Assembly (NCBI RefSeq): GCF_026241135.1
Contig: NZ_JAPFGA010000018.1
Coordinates: 1 to 61,265 of the forward strand
Direction: 5' to 3'
Length of the DNA stretch: 61,265 bases
Source: Galbibacter kalidii
Lineage (GTDB): Bacteria; Bacteroidota; Bacteroidia; Flavobacteriales; Flavobacteriaceae
A program made the position numbers and the translations under genes. Below, piece after piece: positions 34,999 through 42,610 of this stretch. The notes under the pieces were generated by a model. That model worked only from the letters and a program-made list of their open reading frames with translations, was not told the DNA's origin and searched no databases. The stretch's first letter is position 1. Every line of letters starts with the position of its first letter.

Positions 34999-36822
34999 AT
35001 GAATTATTTCAAAAAAATACTGCGTTTCGCAAAACCCTATCAGAAGTATGGTTTTCTAAATATCTTTTTTAACATTCTTTACGCGCTTTTCAGTGCGCTA
35101 TCGTTTGTTGCATTGATACCCATGCTTGATGTTCTTTTTAAAGAAAGCGACCGTCTTTATGAAAAACCAACTTACCAGGGCATTGGTCAATTGAATGACT
35201 TCTACAAAGATTACTTAAACTATCAGGTCACTCAATATGCCGGGGAAGACGAAATGAAAGCCCTTGTTTTGGTGATTTCTTTGGTTATTGTCCTGTTCTT
35301 GTTCAAGAATATCTTTAACTATCTGGCTATGTACTTCATTACTTTTTTAAGAAATGGGGTTTTAAAAGATGTTAGAAACGCGATGTATAAAAAGGTAGTG
35401 GAATTGCCTATTTCCTATTATTCTGAAAAGAGAAAAGGAGATGTGATTGCTCGTATCACTTCGGATGTATTGGAAATTCAGCATTCTTTTTTATCGATTT
35501 TGGAACTGATTGTCAGGGAACCCTTGACCATCTTGTTCACCATCATTGTAATGTTTGCCATAAGTACAAAGCTAACCATCTTTGTTTTTATATTTATTCC
35601 AATCTCTGGAATGCTTATTTCCAGAATTGGTAAATCCCTCAAAAAGAAATCGGACAAAGTCCAAAAAGAACAAGGTACTTTTTTATCCATTATTGAAGAA
35701 ACCCTTGGCGGATTACGCGTTATCAAAGCTTTTAATGCTGAAAACAGATTTGTAAAACATTTCAACACATCAACCGGAAGGTTTTTTAAATTTTCAAACA
35801 GCTTGTTGAACCGACAAAATCTAGCATCCCCAACCAGTGAATTTTTAGGAATTTTAGTCATCGGAATCCTATTGTGGTTTGGCGGAAAAATGGTACTGAT
35901 AGACGAGACTTTGGACGCTTCATCATTTATCGCCTATATGGGACTTGCATACAACATCCTCACCCCTGCAAAATCAATCAGTAAAGCTTCATATGGGGTT
36001 AAAAAAGGAAATGCCGCTGCAGAAAGGGTCTTAGAAGTACTGCAAACCGAAAATACCATTAAAGATGCTCCCAATGCGATTGAAAAAACCGCCTTTGAGA
36101 AAAACATTAGCGTTAAGGATATGTCTTTTAAATATGAAGATGAATGGGTGCTTAAAAATTTCAACCTTGAAGTTCCAATAGGGAAGACTATCGCTTTGGT
36201 GGGACAATCCGGTAGTGGTAAGAGTACGATTGCCAATCTGGTGACCCGTTTTTATGATGTTAACAAAGGAAGTATCGAAATAGACGGTAAAAACATCAAG
36301 GAAATTACCGTAAAAAGCCTTCGTAACCTCATGGGTATCGTGACTCAGGATTCCATTCTTTTTAATGATACGGTTGAAAACAACATCCGCATCGGAAATC
36401 CGAACGCTACAAAAGAAGAAGTCATAGAAGCAGCCAAGATCGCTAATGCATATGAATTTATACAAAACCTCCCCAACGGCTTTGAAACCAATATCGGGGA
36501 TGCGGGCGGCAAATTGAGTGGCGGACAAAAACAAAGACTTTCCATCGCTCGTGCCGTACTTAAAAATCCGCCTATCATGATTCTGGACGAAGCGACTTCG
36601 GCTTTGGATACTGAAAGTGAAAAACTGGTGCAAATGGCTCTGGAAAACATGATGAAAAACAGAACCTCTATCGTCATTGCCCACAGGCTTTCGACCATCC
36701 AAAACGCCGATCTTATCGTGGTGATGCAAAAAGGGGAAATCGTAGAACAAGGAACCCATCAGCAACTCCTCGACAAAAAAGAGGTCTATCACAAACTCGT
36801 GGAAATGCAGTCGTTTGAGTAG
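34999..36822 (+). CDS. ABC transporter ATP-binding protein/permease, MsbA-like exporter
   Basis: Half-transporter of 607 residues. Six helices fill residues 15-320; the nucleotide-binding domain has Walker A GQSGSGKST, Q-loop GIVTQDSILFNDTV, signature LSGGQKQRLSIARAVL, Walker B IMILDEATSALD and the H-loop IAHRLSTI. It works as a homodimer; the family flips lipid A, lipid-linked glycans or drugs across the inner membrane. As the only MsbA-like gene here, near a glycosyltransferase and mutase, lipid or glycan export is plausible, not shown. Confidence 0.93.
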   Translation: MNYFKKILRFAKPYQKYGFLNIFFNILYALFSALSFVALIPMLDVLFKESDRLYEKPTYQGIGQLNDFYKDYLNYQVTQYAGEDEMKALVLVISLVIVLFLFKNIFNYLAMYFITFLRNGVLKDVRNAMYKKVVELPISYYSEKRKGDVIARITSDVLEIQHSFLSILELIVREPLTILFTIIVMFAISTKLTIFVFIFIPISGMLISRIGKSLKKKSDKVQKEQGTFLSIIEETLGGLRVIKAFNAENRFVKHFNTSTGRFFKFSNSLLNRQNLASPTSEFLGILVIGILLWFGGKMVLIDETLDASSFIAYMGLAYNILTPAKSISKASYGVKKGNAAAERVLEVLQTENTIKDAPNAIEKTAFEKNISVKDMSFKYEDEWVLKNFNLEVPIGKTIALVGQSGSGKSTIANLVTRFYDVNKGSIEIDGKNIKEITVKSLRNLMGIVTQDSILFNDTVENNIRIGNPNATKEEVIEAAKIANAYEFIQNLPNGFETNIGDAGGKLSGGQKQRLSIARAVLKNPPIMILDEATSALDTESEKLVQMALENMMKNRTSIVIAHRLSTIQNADLIVVMQKGEIVEQGTHQQLLDKKEVYHKLVEMQSFE

Positions 36823-36844
36823 GGGTTAAAAATTTAATTGACAA

Positions 36845-36923
36845 AGACCTGACAGGTTTTCCCCACGATACCCTTCGACAAGCTAGAGTGACATGTCGGG
36901 ACAAGTAAAAACCTGTGAGGTCT
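36845..36923. repeat. Dispersed inverted repeat (ACCTGACAGGT family)
   Basis: AGACCTGACAGGTTTT (36845-36860) pairs imperfectly with 36907-36923; it is related to 16221-16252. Between them lies a fragment of the TTCGACAAGCT...GTGACA family. It lies after the ABC exporter stop. Confidence 0.6.
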
Positions 36924-36982
36924 ACTATTCCAATGAGTTGTGTATAATATTTGCTTAATTCAAAATTGAATTTGTAAATTAT

Positions 36983-37477
36983 ATGGACAAAAATTTAAAA
37001 CAAATCAAAAAGGAAGTTTACGACAGAATTAAGCTCGAAATTTCTGATTATAGAATAGAGCAGGAAAGTAAAGAATATAATGCATGTCGATTTGAATTAA
37101 ACGGACAAAATATAGTGTGCAGGAATGCCAAAATTACACCTAAAAAGAGTGGGCAATTCGTTACTTTTTGGAAACGAAACGGAAGGGGATCGATTGAACC
37201 TTTTAGCGAAACCGACCGAATTGATTTTTATGCTGTAAACGTGCGGACTGAAAACGAGTTCGGACAGTTTGTTTTCCCTAAGTCCGTGCTGATTAAAAAA
37301 GGTATAATCTCAACGGAAAGGAAAGAAGGTAAAAGAGCATTCCGAGTTTATCCGAATTGGGACATTGCGAAAAATAAACAAGCGGAACGAACTCAAAAAT
37401 GGCAACTGGATTATTTCTATGAAATTAATGATTCAACGGACCTTAATAAAGTTGCAGAATTGTATAAAAATGATTGA
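36983..37477 (+). CDS. MepB family protein
   Basis: Cytoplasmic protein of 164 residues with the MepB pattern: NACRFELNGQNIVCRNAKITPKK, GQFVTFWKRNG, IDFYAVNV, FGQFVFPKSVLIKKGIIS and GKRAFRVYPNWD. MepB was named from the S. aureus mepRAB multidrug locus; its biochemical role is unknown. No MATE pump or MarR regulator is next to it here, so it is solitary. The gap that follows (37478-37947) holds repeats and no gene. Confidence 0.88.
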   Translation: MDKNLKQIKKEVYDRIKLEISDYRIEQESKEYNACRFELNGQNIVCRNAKITPKKSGQFVTFWKRNGRGSIEPFSETDRIDFYAVNVRTENEFGQFVFPKSVLIKKGIISTERKEGKRAFRVYPNWDIAKNKQAERTQKWQLDYFYEINDSTDLNKVAELYKND

Positions 37478-37576
37478 CATTTTACACACCACTTCAAGCA
37501 ATTCAGGTTGCTTTGAATGACATAACAGGTTAGATTGACAAACACCACCTCCCAACACATCATCTGACTATCCATC

Positions 37577-37790
37577 GGGGTAAAAAACAGGTCTGGTATA
37601 TTGATTTAACCATCCGTTGAGGTGAAAGACATCTCTGGATACGTTAGTAGACCTATATTTCGGGGTTAAAGACCTATCCAGATACGTTACCGGACGTATC
37701 CGGCGGGGTTAAAGACCTATCCAGATACGTTATCGGACGTATCCGACGGGGTTAAAGACCTATCCAGATACGTTACCGGACGTATCTGGA
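37577..37790. repeat. 43-bp tandem repeat, five units
   Basis: Unit starts are at 37577, 37619, 37662, 37705 and 37748. Units 3 to 5 are nearly identical (GGGGTTAAAGACCTATCCAG...ACGTTACCGGACGTATCC); units 1 and 2 are diverged. The unit holds a GATACGTTACCGGACGTATC inverted pattern. A 43-bp period shifts frame each copy, so it is not coding. No spacers exist, ruling out CRISPR. Confidence 0.85.
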
Positions 37791-37810
37791 TAGGTTCGGG
37801 AAGTGGGTAG

Positions 37811-37934
37811 CGTCAGGAGTGCCCTGTGGAGGATTGCGAAGCAATAGTACTCCACGGGGTGTATCGAGGCCCTTTTTCAGAATGCTTCTCGATACATTTT
37901 TATTCCGCAGAGCTCCATAAAAACACTCCTGACG
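37811..37934. repeat. Folded element with outer arms and two inner hairpins
   Basis: Outer arms CGTCAGGAGTG (37811-37821) and CACTCCTGACG (37924-37934) are perfect inverted copies. Inside are hairpin 1, GTGGAG...CTCCAC with ATTGCgaaGCAAT (37826-37855), and hairpin 2, TGTATCGAG/CTCGATACA (37860-37896). This is the shape of a REP/BIME-like or small structured element. It lies between the 43-bp repeat and the 3' end of the AraC gene. Confidence 0.65.
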
Positions 37935-37947
37935 GTATAAAATATTT

Positions 37948-38925
37948 TTAAGCCCTTGCCACAACAAATTTATTGCGATATCCAACGGGGGTCATTCCGG
38001 TTACCTTTTTAAAAGTCTCGCGGAAGGCTTTGGTGTCGTTATACCCCACATCATACATCACTTCGTTAACCGTTTTGCGTCCGGATTCCAAGTCTTTTTT
38101 GGCGGCTTCTATTTTTACGCGGCGGATATATTCCAATATCGTATTGGCCGTGGCTTTCTTAAACCGGCGTTCAAAAGTGCGTCGTGATACATTACTGCTT
38201 TCACAGAGTTCGTCAACAGTGATTTTCTCCTGAAAATTTGCTTCTATATACTGTTGAGCTTCCAAAACTTCAGCATCAGCATGTGTTTTTTGTCCTTTAA
38301 ACATCATAAACGGCGACTGGCTCTCCCGATCGATATCCACCATAAATCCTTTGGATACTAAAACCGCTGCTTCCCTACCCGCATATTTTTCTATCAGATA
38401 GACCAATAAATTAGTAAACGAATAAGCCCCGCCACTGGTATATATCCCATCGGCATCGGTGATGATCCTGTCATCCCTTAAAATCGCCTTGGGGAATTGG
38501 TTTCTGAACTCGTTGGCGTATTGCCAGTGAGTAGAACAAGGTCTGCCGTCCAGTAAGCCGGCTTGTCCCAAAACAAACGATCCTATACAAAAAGTGACGA
38601 TCTCCGCTCCTTTTTTATAGTGTTTTACCAACCAGGGCAGTAAAGACGCATTGTCTTTATATACCTTATCCAAGTCCCCGTGGATTGCCGGAACGACAAT
38701 AATATCGGTTTCTGACACTTCTTCCAGGGTTTGCTGCGGATGGATGGTAAACAATCCGCTGGTTTGCGTCACCGGTTTGTCGACCCCCACCAGGTTCAAT
38801 TTAAAAACAGGGGACTTCCCCATTTGCTCATAATAAGAATTCACCCAACTGAACATGTGGTGTGTCCCTTCTACATTCACCAAACTAAAGTGGCCTTTCG
38901 GAATTATAATAGATACTTGTTTCAT
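37948..38925 (-). CDS. GlxA family AraC-type transcriptional regulator (DJ-1/PfpI + HTH)
   Basis: Regulator of 325 residues: an N-terminal DJ-1/PfpI amidase-like domain (about 1-200; SIIPKGHFSLVNVEGTHHMF, VTFCIGSFVLGQAGLLDGRPCSTHW) and a C-terminal AraC double helix-turn-helix (ISVDELCESSNVSRRTFERRFKKATANTILEYIRRVKIEAAKK; KVTGMTPVGYRNKF). The Cys in the nucleophile elbow (FCIGS) is kept. It probably senses a small molecule or stress. It is divergent from the VOC/SRPBCC cluster at 39256-42373 and is its likely regulator. Confidence 0.9.
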   Translation of the reverse strand: MKQVSIIIPKGHFSLVNVEGTHHMFSWVNSYYEQMGKSPVFKLNLVGVDKPVTQTSGLFTIHPQQTLEEVSETDIIVVPAIHGDLDKVYKDNASLLPWLVKHYKKGAEIVTFCIGSFVLGQAGLLDGRPCSTHWQYANEFRNQFPKAILRDDRIITDADGIYTSGGAYSFTNLLVYLIEKYAGREAAVLVSKGFMVDIDRESQSPFMMFKGQKTHADAEVLEAQQYIEANFQEKITVDELCESSNVSRRTFERRFKKATANTILEYIRRVKIEAAKKDLESGRKTVNEVMYDVGYNDTKAFRETFKKVTGMTPVGYRNKFVVARA

Positions 38926-39255
38926 TATTAGTATTAAAGTGGTTTATTTTTTAATAGAATGTATATTGTATAGTTCAAAATTCTGATATGCTTTGCCTTC
39001 GTTACAGTTAAATTTAACCGCAATGAGTGCAATGGATACGCAAAGAGCCTCTACTCTCTGTATAATTCTTATAGATCATCAATGCACGTCTCTTTATATT
39101 TTTAGTCTTAACTGTATTTTTTTAACACATTCAAATATAGGTATTTGCATTGTCGCAATCAACCCGTCATGTTGTCGTATTTACACGCCTTATTATCTAC
39201 AACCGTTGCCTAACTTTGTATCAAACACAATTAGAAACGGTAAAAACGAATAGTT
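38926..39255. other. AraC/VOC divergent intergenic region, no gene seen
   Basis: A 330-bp A/T-rich stretch between the AraC-type gene and the first VOC gene. It holds one TAnnTTTG box and a TTTAACCGCAATGAGTGCAATGG-like string that recalls 2157-2205 (another dispersed repeat). No convincing frame exists on either strand; it likely carries the operators for both genes. Confidence 0.6.
39211..39218 (+). promoter_or_regulatory. TAnnTTTG -7 box of the first VOC gene
   Basis: TAACTTTG, 37 bases before the ATG at 39256. Confidence 0.55.
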
Positions 39256-39669
39256 ATGACAAAAGATTTCTGGTTTAATCTACCCGTAAAAGATTTGGAA
39301 CGATCCAAGCAATTCTTCAGGGATATTGGATTTAAAGAAAACCCTTCAATGGCCAAGGCCAATCATCTAGGAAGTTTTTTTATCGGCGAGAAAAATGTCG
39401 TTATGATGCTTTTTCCGAAGGAAGCTTTTGAAGGATTTACAGCACATCAGATTGCTGACACCGACAAAGGTACCGAAGCATTATTCAATATAGATGCGGA
39501 GAGTAAAGAAGAGGTCGATACCCTGGCAAAAACCGTTGAAAAAGCTGGAGGTACTATCTATGCCCCTCCGGGTGAAAAAGACGGCTGGATGTATGCCTTC
39601 GGTTTTATCGATCCCGACGGACACCGCTGGAGTGTCTTGTATATGGATATGAGTAAAATGCCACAGTAA
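39256..39669 (+). CDS. VOC family (glyoxalase-like) protein
   Basis: Protein of 137 residues with the two-beta-alpha-beta-beta-beta VOC fold: first half KDFWFNLPVKDLERSKQFFRDIGF, second half GGTIYAPPGEKDGWMYAFGFIDPDGHRWSVLYMD. VOC enzymes use a metal to act on glyoxals, antibiotics or aromatic rings; no specific reaction can be given. It is the first of three VOC genes here, and the likely target of the divergent AraC-type regulator. Confidence 0.9.
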   Translation: MTKDFWFNLPVKDLERSKQFFRDIGFKENPSMAKANHLGSFFIGEKNVVMMLFPKEAFEGFTAHQIADTDKGTEALFNIDAESKEEVDTLAKTVEKAGGTIYAPPGEKDGWMYAFGFIDPDGHRWSVLYMDMSKMPQ

Positions 39670-39673
39670 AAAA

Positions 39674-39829
39674 ATTCTTGAAATTAACTATCCCTGGGGT
39701 AAGCTATCGGAGTATTTTGCTAGTTTCATTTTGACTTATGAAATCAAAAACCAAAATTCTGAAGACATGCAGAGAAGTGGTTGGCAATCCATTTTGGACA
39801 ATTTTAAAAAATATGCTGAAACACTATAA
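39674..39829 (+). pseudogene. Remnant of an SRPBCC/AHSA1-family gene
   Basis: An open frame without a start, reading ...KILEINYPWGKLSEYFASF, ILTYEIKNQ..., then GWQSILDNFKKYAETL before a TAA at 39827. The last part is the standard C-terminus of activator-of-Hsp90-ATPase-like (AHSA1/SRPBCC) proteins. It is the tail of a gene whose front was lost, sitting inside a cluster where an intact SRPBCC gene follows at 40419. The family call rests on the ending only. Confidence 0.55.
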
Positions 39830-39857
39830 TCATTAATAATCAATTAAATATAAAATT

Positions 39858-40250
39858 ATGAAATATAACCCTGTAGTTTGGTTTGAGATCTATGCTGACG
39901 ATCTCGAAAGAGCCCAAAAATTTTACGAAAAAGTACTTGATCTTAAATTGGATGAACTTCCAATGCCTGAACCAATGGAAGGTGAAAATAAAATGGAAAT
40001 GTTGGCTTTCCCAATGGATATGGAAGCAACAGGTGCCGGTGGTACTCTGGTTAAAATGGACGGAGTTAAAGCCGGAGGAAATTCCACCTTGGTCTATTTT
40101 GGAAGTGAAGATTGTAGTGTTGAAGAAAGCAGAATTGAAAAGGCCGGCGGAAAAGTATTGCAAACTAAACAATCCCTTGGAGAATACGGCTTTATGATAT
40201 TGGCCAATGATACTGAAGGGAATATGTTTGGGGTTCATTCCCTGAAATAA
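39858..40250 (+). CDS. VOC family protein
   Basis: Protein of 130 residues in the PhnB/glyoxalase subgroup: NPVVWFEIYADDLERAQKFYEKVL at the front, EMLAFPMDMEATGAGGTLVKMDG in the middle and YGFMILANDTEGNMFGVHSL at the end. It is similar in layout to bacterial glyoxalase-like resistance or stress proteins, with no definite substrate. It lies 28 bp after the SRPBCC remnant and belongs to the same island. Confidence 0.9.
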   Translation: MKYNPVVWFEIYADDLERAQKFYEKVLDLKLDELPMPEPMEGENKMEMLAFPMDMEATGAGGTLVKMDGVKAGGNSTLVYFGSEDCSVEESRIEKAGGKVLQTKQSLGEYGFMILANDTEGNMFGVHSLK

Positions 40251-40364
40251 TTTTTTGTAAAACAAGTCATTATGAAACCCTCATAGAGGGATTTAGTATG
40301 GCCAAGATAAATTCCTCAACAAAAGAAGATGAATAGATAAAGGTTTTTATGAGATCGTGATTAC

Positions 40365-40380
40365 TTACATAATTATGTAA
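40365..40380. promoter_or_regulatory. 16-bp perfect palindrome, candidate operator
   Basis: TTACATAATTATGTAA lies 38 bases before the SRPBCC gene at 40419. It fits a dimeric repressor or activator site. The surrounding 40251-40418 stretch holds no clear gene. Confidence 0.4.
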
Positions 40381-40418
40381 TAGACCTAAAATCAGATATT
40401 TAATTTAAATTTATTCGC

Positions 40419-40862
40419 ATGAAACTAAAAGAATTAAACTTTTCGATTAGTATCAATGCTTCCAAAGACAAAGTTTGGGAGGCGTTATGGAACGACAAAT
40501 CTTATCGTGAGTGGTCGAGTGCTTTTTGTGAAGGTTCGCATGCCGTTACCGATTGGGAAGAAGGCAGCAAAGTATTGTTTCTGGACAACAATGGAAGTGG
40601 CATGTACAGCAAAATAGCACAATGTACTACCAATGAATTTATGAGCTTTGAACATCAAGGAATCGTAAAAGATGGTGTCGAACAACCTCAAGACAGACAA
40701 ACAAAAGAATGGGCAGGAGCCAAAGAGGAATACCGCCTTTCAGGTTCAAACGGAGAAACCCTTTTGGAGGTCCGTATGCATTCAGACAACGAATGGGCAG
40801 GCTATTTTAATAAAACCTTTCCGAAAGCCCTGGAAAGGGTAAAACAATTATCAGAAAAATAA
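40419..40862 (+). CDS. SRPBCC domain protein (AHSA1-like)
   Basis: Protein of 147 residues with the START-like fold: MKLKELNFSISINASKDKVWEALWNDKSYREWSS (first strand and helix), GSKVLFLDNNGSGMYSKI, and the long closing helix GYFNKTFPKALERVKQL. Such proteins bind hydrophobic ligands or aid chaperones. It lies between VOC genes; 25 bp separate it from the next. A partner gene of this family nearby is decayed. Confidence 0.88.
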   Translation: MKLKELNFSISINASKDKVWEALWNDKSYREWSSAFCEGSHAVTDWEEGSKVLFLDNNGSGMYSKIAQCTTNEFMSFEHQGIVKDGVEQPQDRQTKEWAGAKEEYRLSGSNGETLLEVRMHSDNEWAGYFNKTFPKALERVKQLSEK

Positions 40863-40887
40863 TAATTAATCAAATACATAAACAGTT

Positions 40888-41295
40888 ATGAAAGCACAAC
40901 AAATATTTGTAAACCTGGCAGTAAACGATCTTAAGAAATCCATGACATTTTTTGAAACCCTTGGATTTACATTCAACAAAAAAATTTCCGACGAGACCGC
41001 ATCCTGTTTGGTTTTAGGTGAAAACCTTCATTCCATGTTGCTCACAAAGGATAAGTTTAAAGAGTTTACCAAAAAACCGCTAAGCAATGCCAAACAGCAA
41101 ACCGAAACCCTTGTTGCCCTTCAGTTGGACAATAAAGAAGAAGTGGATAACATTGTAAAAAAAGCGGTTGACGCCGGTGGAAGCATCTATGCAGAACCTC
41201 AGGATTACGGATTTATGTACCAACACAGTTTTGAGGATTTGGATGGTCATCAATGGGAAGTATTCTTTATGGATGAATCAAAATTTCCTTCCTAG
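40888..41295 (+). CDS. VOC family protein
   Basis: Protein of 135 residues: QQIFVNLAVNDLKKSMTFFETLGFTFNKK (first module) and GGSIYAEPQDYGFMYQHSFEDLDGHQWEVFFMDESKFPS (second module), close to the group annotated as glyoxalase/extradiol dioxygenase. It resembles the VOC protein at 39256 in its ending (DPDGHRW.VLYMD), so the two are likely paralogues. It is 25 bp after the SRPBCC gene. Confidence 0.9.
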   Translation: MKAQQIFVNLAVNDLKKSMTFFETLGFTFNKKISDETASCLVLGENLHSMLLTKDKFKEFTKKPLSNAKQQTETLVALQLDNKEEVDNIVKKAVDAGGSIYAEPQDYGFMYQHSFEDLDGHQWEVFFMDESKFPS

Positions 41296-41457
41296 TTCCA
41301 ACTGAAATTCTGTTTTGCCACAAATACACGAATGATTTTTAAATAACCATTGGTGTATTTGTGGCCAAAGCTTATGGAAACTAATCCCGATAATTACCGG
41401 GAACAATAACTCCGAAATTTCGGAGGCAGGGTTTGAACTTTTAACTTGATAATAAAA

Positions 41458-41667
41458 ATGGTTGAAATCTTTAAAACAGATATTAATCGTGAAGACATAG
41501 CCCAACAAGTGATTGCTATGTTGAACGCTTACTTCCCGAAATCCGATATCAATTTCGATCTGGAAGATTGTGATCGTATTTTACGGATCGAAACCGAAAC
41601 CATTGCCGTAAATACTGTAGAGCGCATTCTAAAAGACAGTGGTTTTTATTGTAAGGTATTGGATTGA
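41458..41667 (+). CDS. Small conserved-looking protein of unknown function
   Basis: Protein of 69 residues from the ATG at 41458 (MVEIFKTDINREDIAQQVIAML). It has an alternating pattern (DINFDLEDCDRILRIET, VERILKDSGFYCKVLD) like the ferredoxin-like fold of small metal-binding or HMA-type domains, but no CxxC metal motif is present. I recognise similar short proteins in flavobacteria but know no role. It sits between the VOC gene and the reductase gene. Confidence 0.72.
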   Translation: MVEIFKTDINREDIAQQVIAMLNAYFPKSDINFDLEDCDRILRIETETIAVNTVERILKDSGFYCKVLD

Positions 41668-41749
41668 TTTTATTCGATTTGACAAGAAGTTGTTAGCGGT
41701 CATTGTAACCCGACACTGCACAAATACCAAACAAAACGATATTAAAAAT

Positions 41750-42373
41750 ATGAACAGATTAATCCTTGAAACACAAATAAGCATTGACGGATATATTGCC
41801 GATGAAAATGGTGGAACAGATTGGATGATTTGGAATTGGGGCCCCAATTGGAGTTGGGATAAAGAGTTGCAAGCTTACCATAGCAATCTTAACAAATCGG
41901 CCAATACTATTTTAATAAGCAGCCAAATGGCACAGGAGGGATTTAATGCCCATTGGCTAGAAGTTTCGAAAGACCCAACCGACACGAGGTTTGACTTTGC
42001 CAGCCATATCATTAATGCAAATAAATTCGTAGCAAGCAGAACTTTAACAAAGGAAACTCAAATTCCGGGCGGTTGGGACAATACTGCTATCCTAAGAGGA
42101 AATTTAGAGAAGGAGATTATTAAATTAAAAAATCTAAATAATGAAAACATCATTGTCTATGGAGGGGCGGAACTTGTTTCTTTTCTAATAGACTCAGACC
42201 TGATAGACGAATATCATTTAATAATAAACCCCGTAGCATTAGGAAAAGGTTTACCAATTTTCAAAAATCGGGCAAACTTAGAAATGGTAAATGCAACATC
42301 ATTTCAATGCGGAATTATTGTTAATCATTACAAAAGACAAACAGAATATAATAACGGAGGAAAAACAAAATAG
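41750..42373 (+). CDS. Dihydrofolate reductase family protein (RibD C-terminal-like)
   Basis: Protein of 207 residues from the ATG at 41750 (MNRLILETQISIDGYIADENGGTDWM); a longer frame runs upstream but no start there fits. The RibD/DHFR-like pattern is LETQISIDGYIADENG at the front and later IIVYGGAELVSFLIDSDLIDEYHLIINPVALGKGLPIF, which forms the NADPH site. These are putative reductases of small stress-related compounds in Bacteroidota clusters with VOC and SRPBCC genes, as here. Confidence 0.9.
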   Translation: MNRLILETQISIDGYIADENGGTDWMIWNWGPNWSWDKELQAYHSNLNKSANTILISSQMAQEGFNAHWLEVSKDPTDTRFDFASHIINANKFVASRTLTKETQIPGGWDNTAILRGNLEKEIIKLKNLNNENIIVYGGAELVSFLIDSDLIDEYHLIINPVALGKGLPIFKNRANLEMVNATSFQCGIIVNHYKRQTEYNNGGKTK

Positions 42374-42393
42374 CGATAATATGTAAAAACAAG

Positions 42394-42576
42394 TTGAAGT
42401 ACATTAAGATCCCGACGTTCGCTGCGCACCGACGATAAATGTCGGTGCAAGATCGGTCGGGATAAGCGACTCACACAAGTTTTGCTCCCATTCAAAAAAA
42501 CAATGTGAAGTACACCAAGATCCCGACGTTCGCTGCGCTCAGTCGGGATAAGCAGTCTGCACAAATTTTTCTGCCC
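42394..42576. repeat. Two direct copies of a TCCCGAC...GTCGGGA palindromic repeat
   Basis: Copy A (42394-42488) and copy B (42504-42576) share TGAAGTACA..AAGATCCCGACGTTCGCTGCG and end GTCGGGATAAGC. Copy A holds an extra inner hairpin CACCGAC/GTCGGTG. A CCCGCCTAAGGCGGG palindrome follows at about 42576. They fill most of the gap between the convergent reductase and IcmF genes. Confidence 0.7.
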
Positions 42577-42610
42577 CGCCTAAGGCGGGTTGAAAAATTT
42601 GGCGACCTGC

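Noticed and set aside
37577-37790. CRISPR array
   Set aside because: Units are contiguous without unique spacers and no cas genes are in the window.
38993-39253. 86-codon plus-strand frame upstream of the VOC gene
   Set aside because: It overlaps the promoter region and has no protein-like pattern.
40300-40340. MAKINSSTKEDE mini frame
   Set aside because: Twelve codons only; a PhnB-like start is imaginable but there is too little to support a gene or a remnant.
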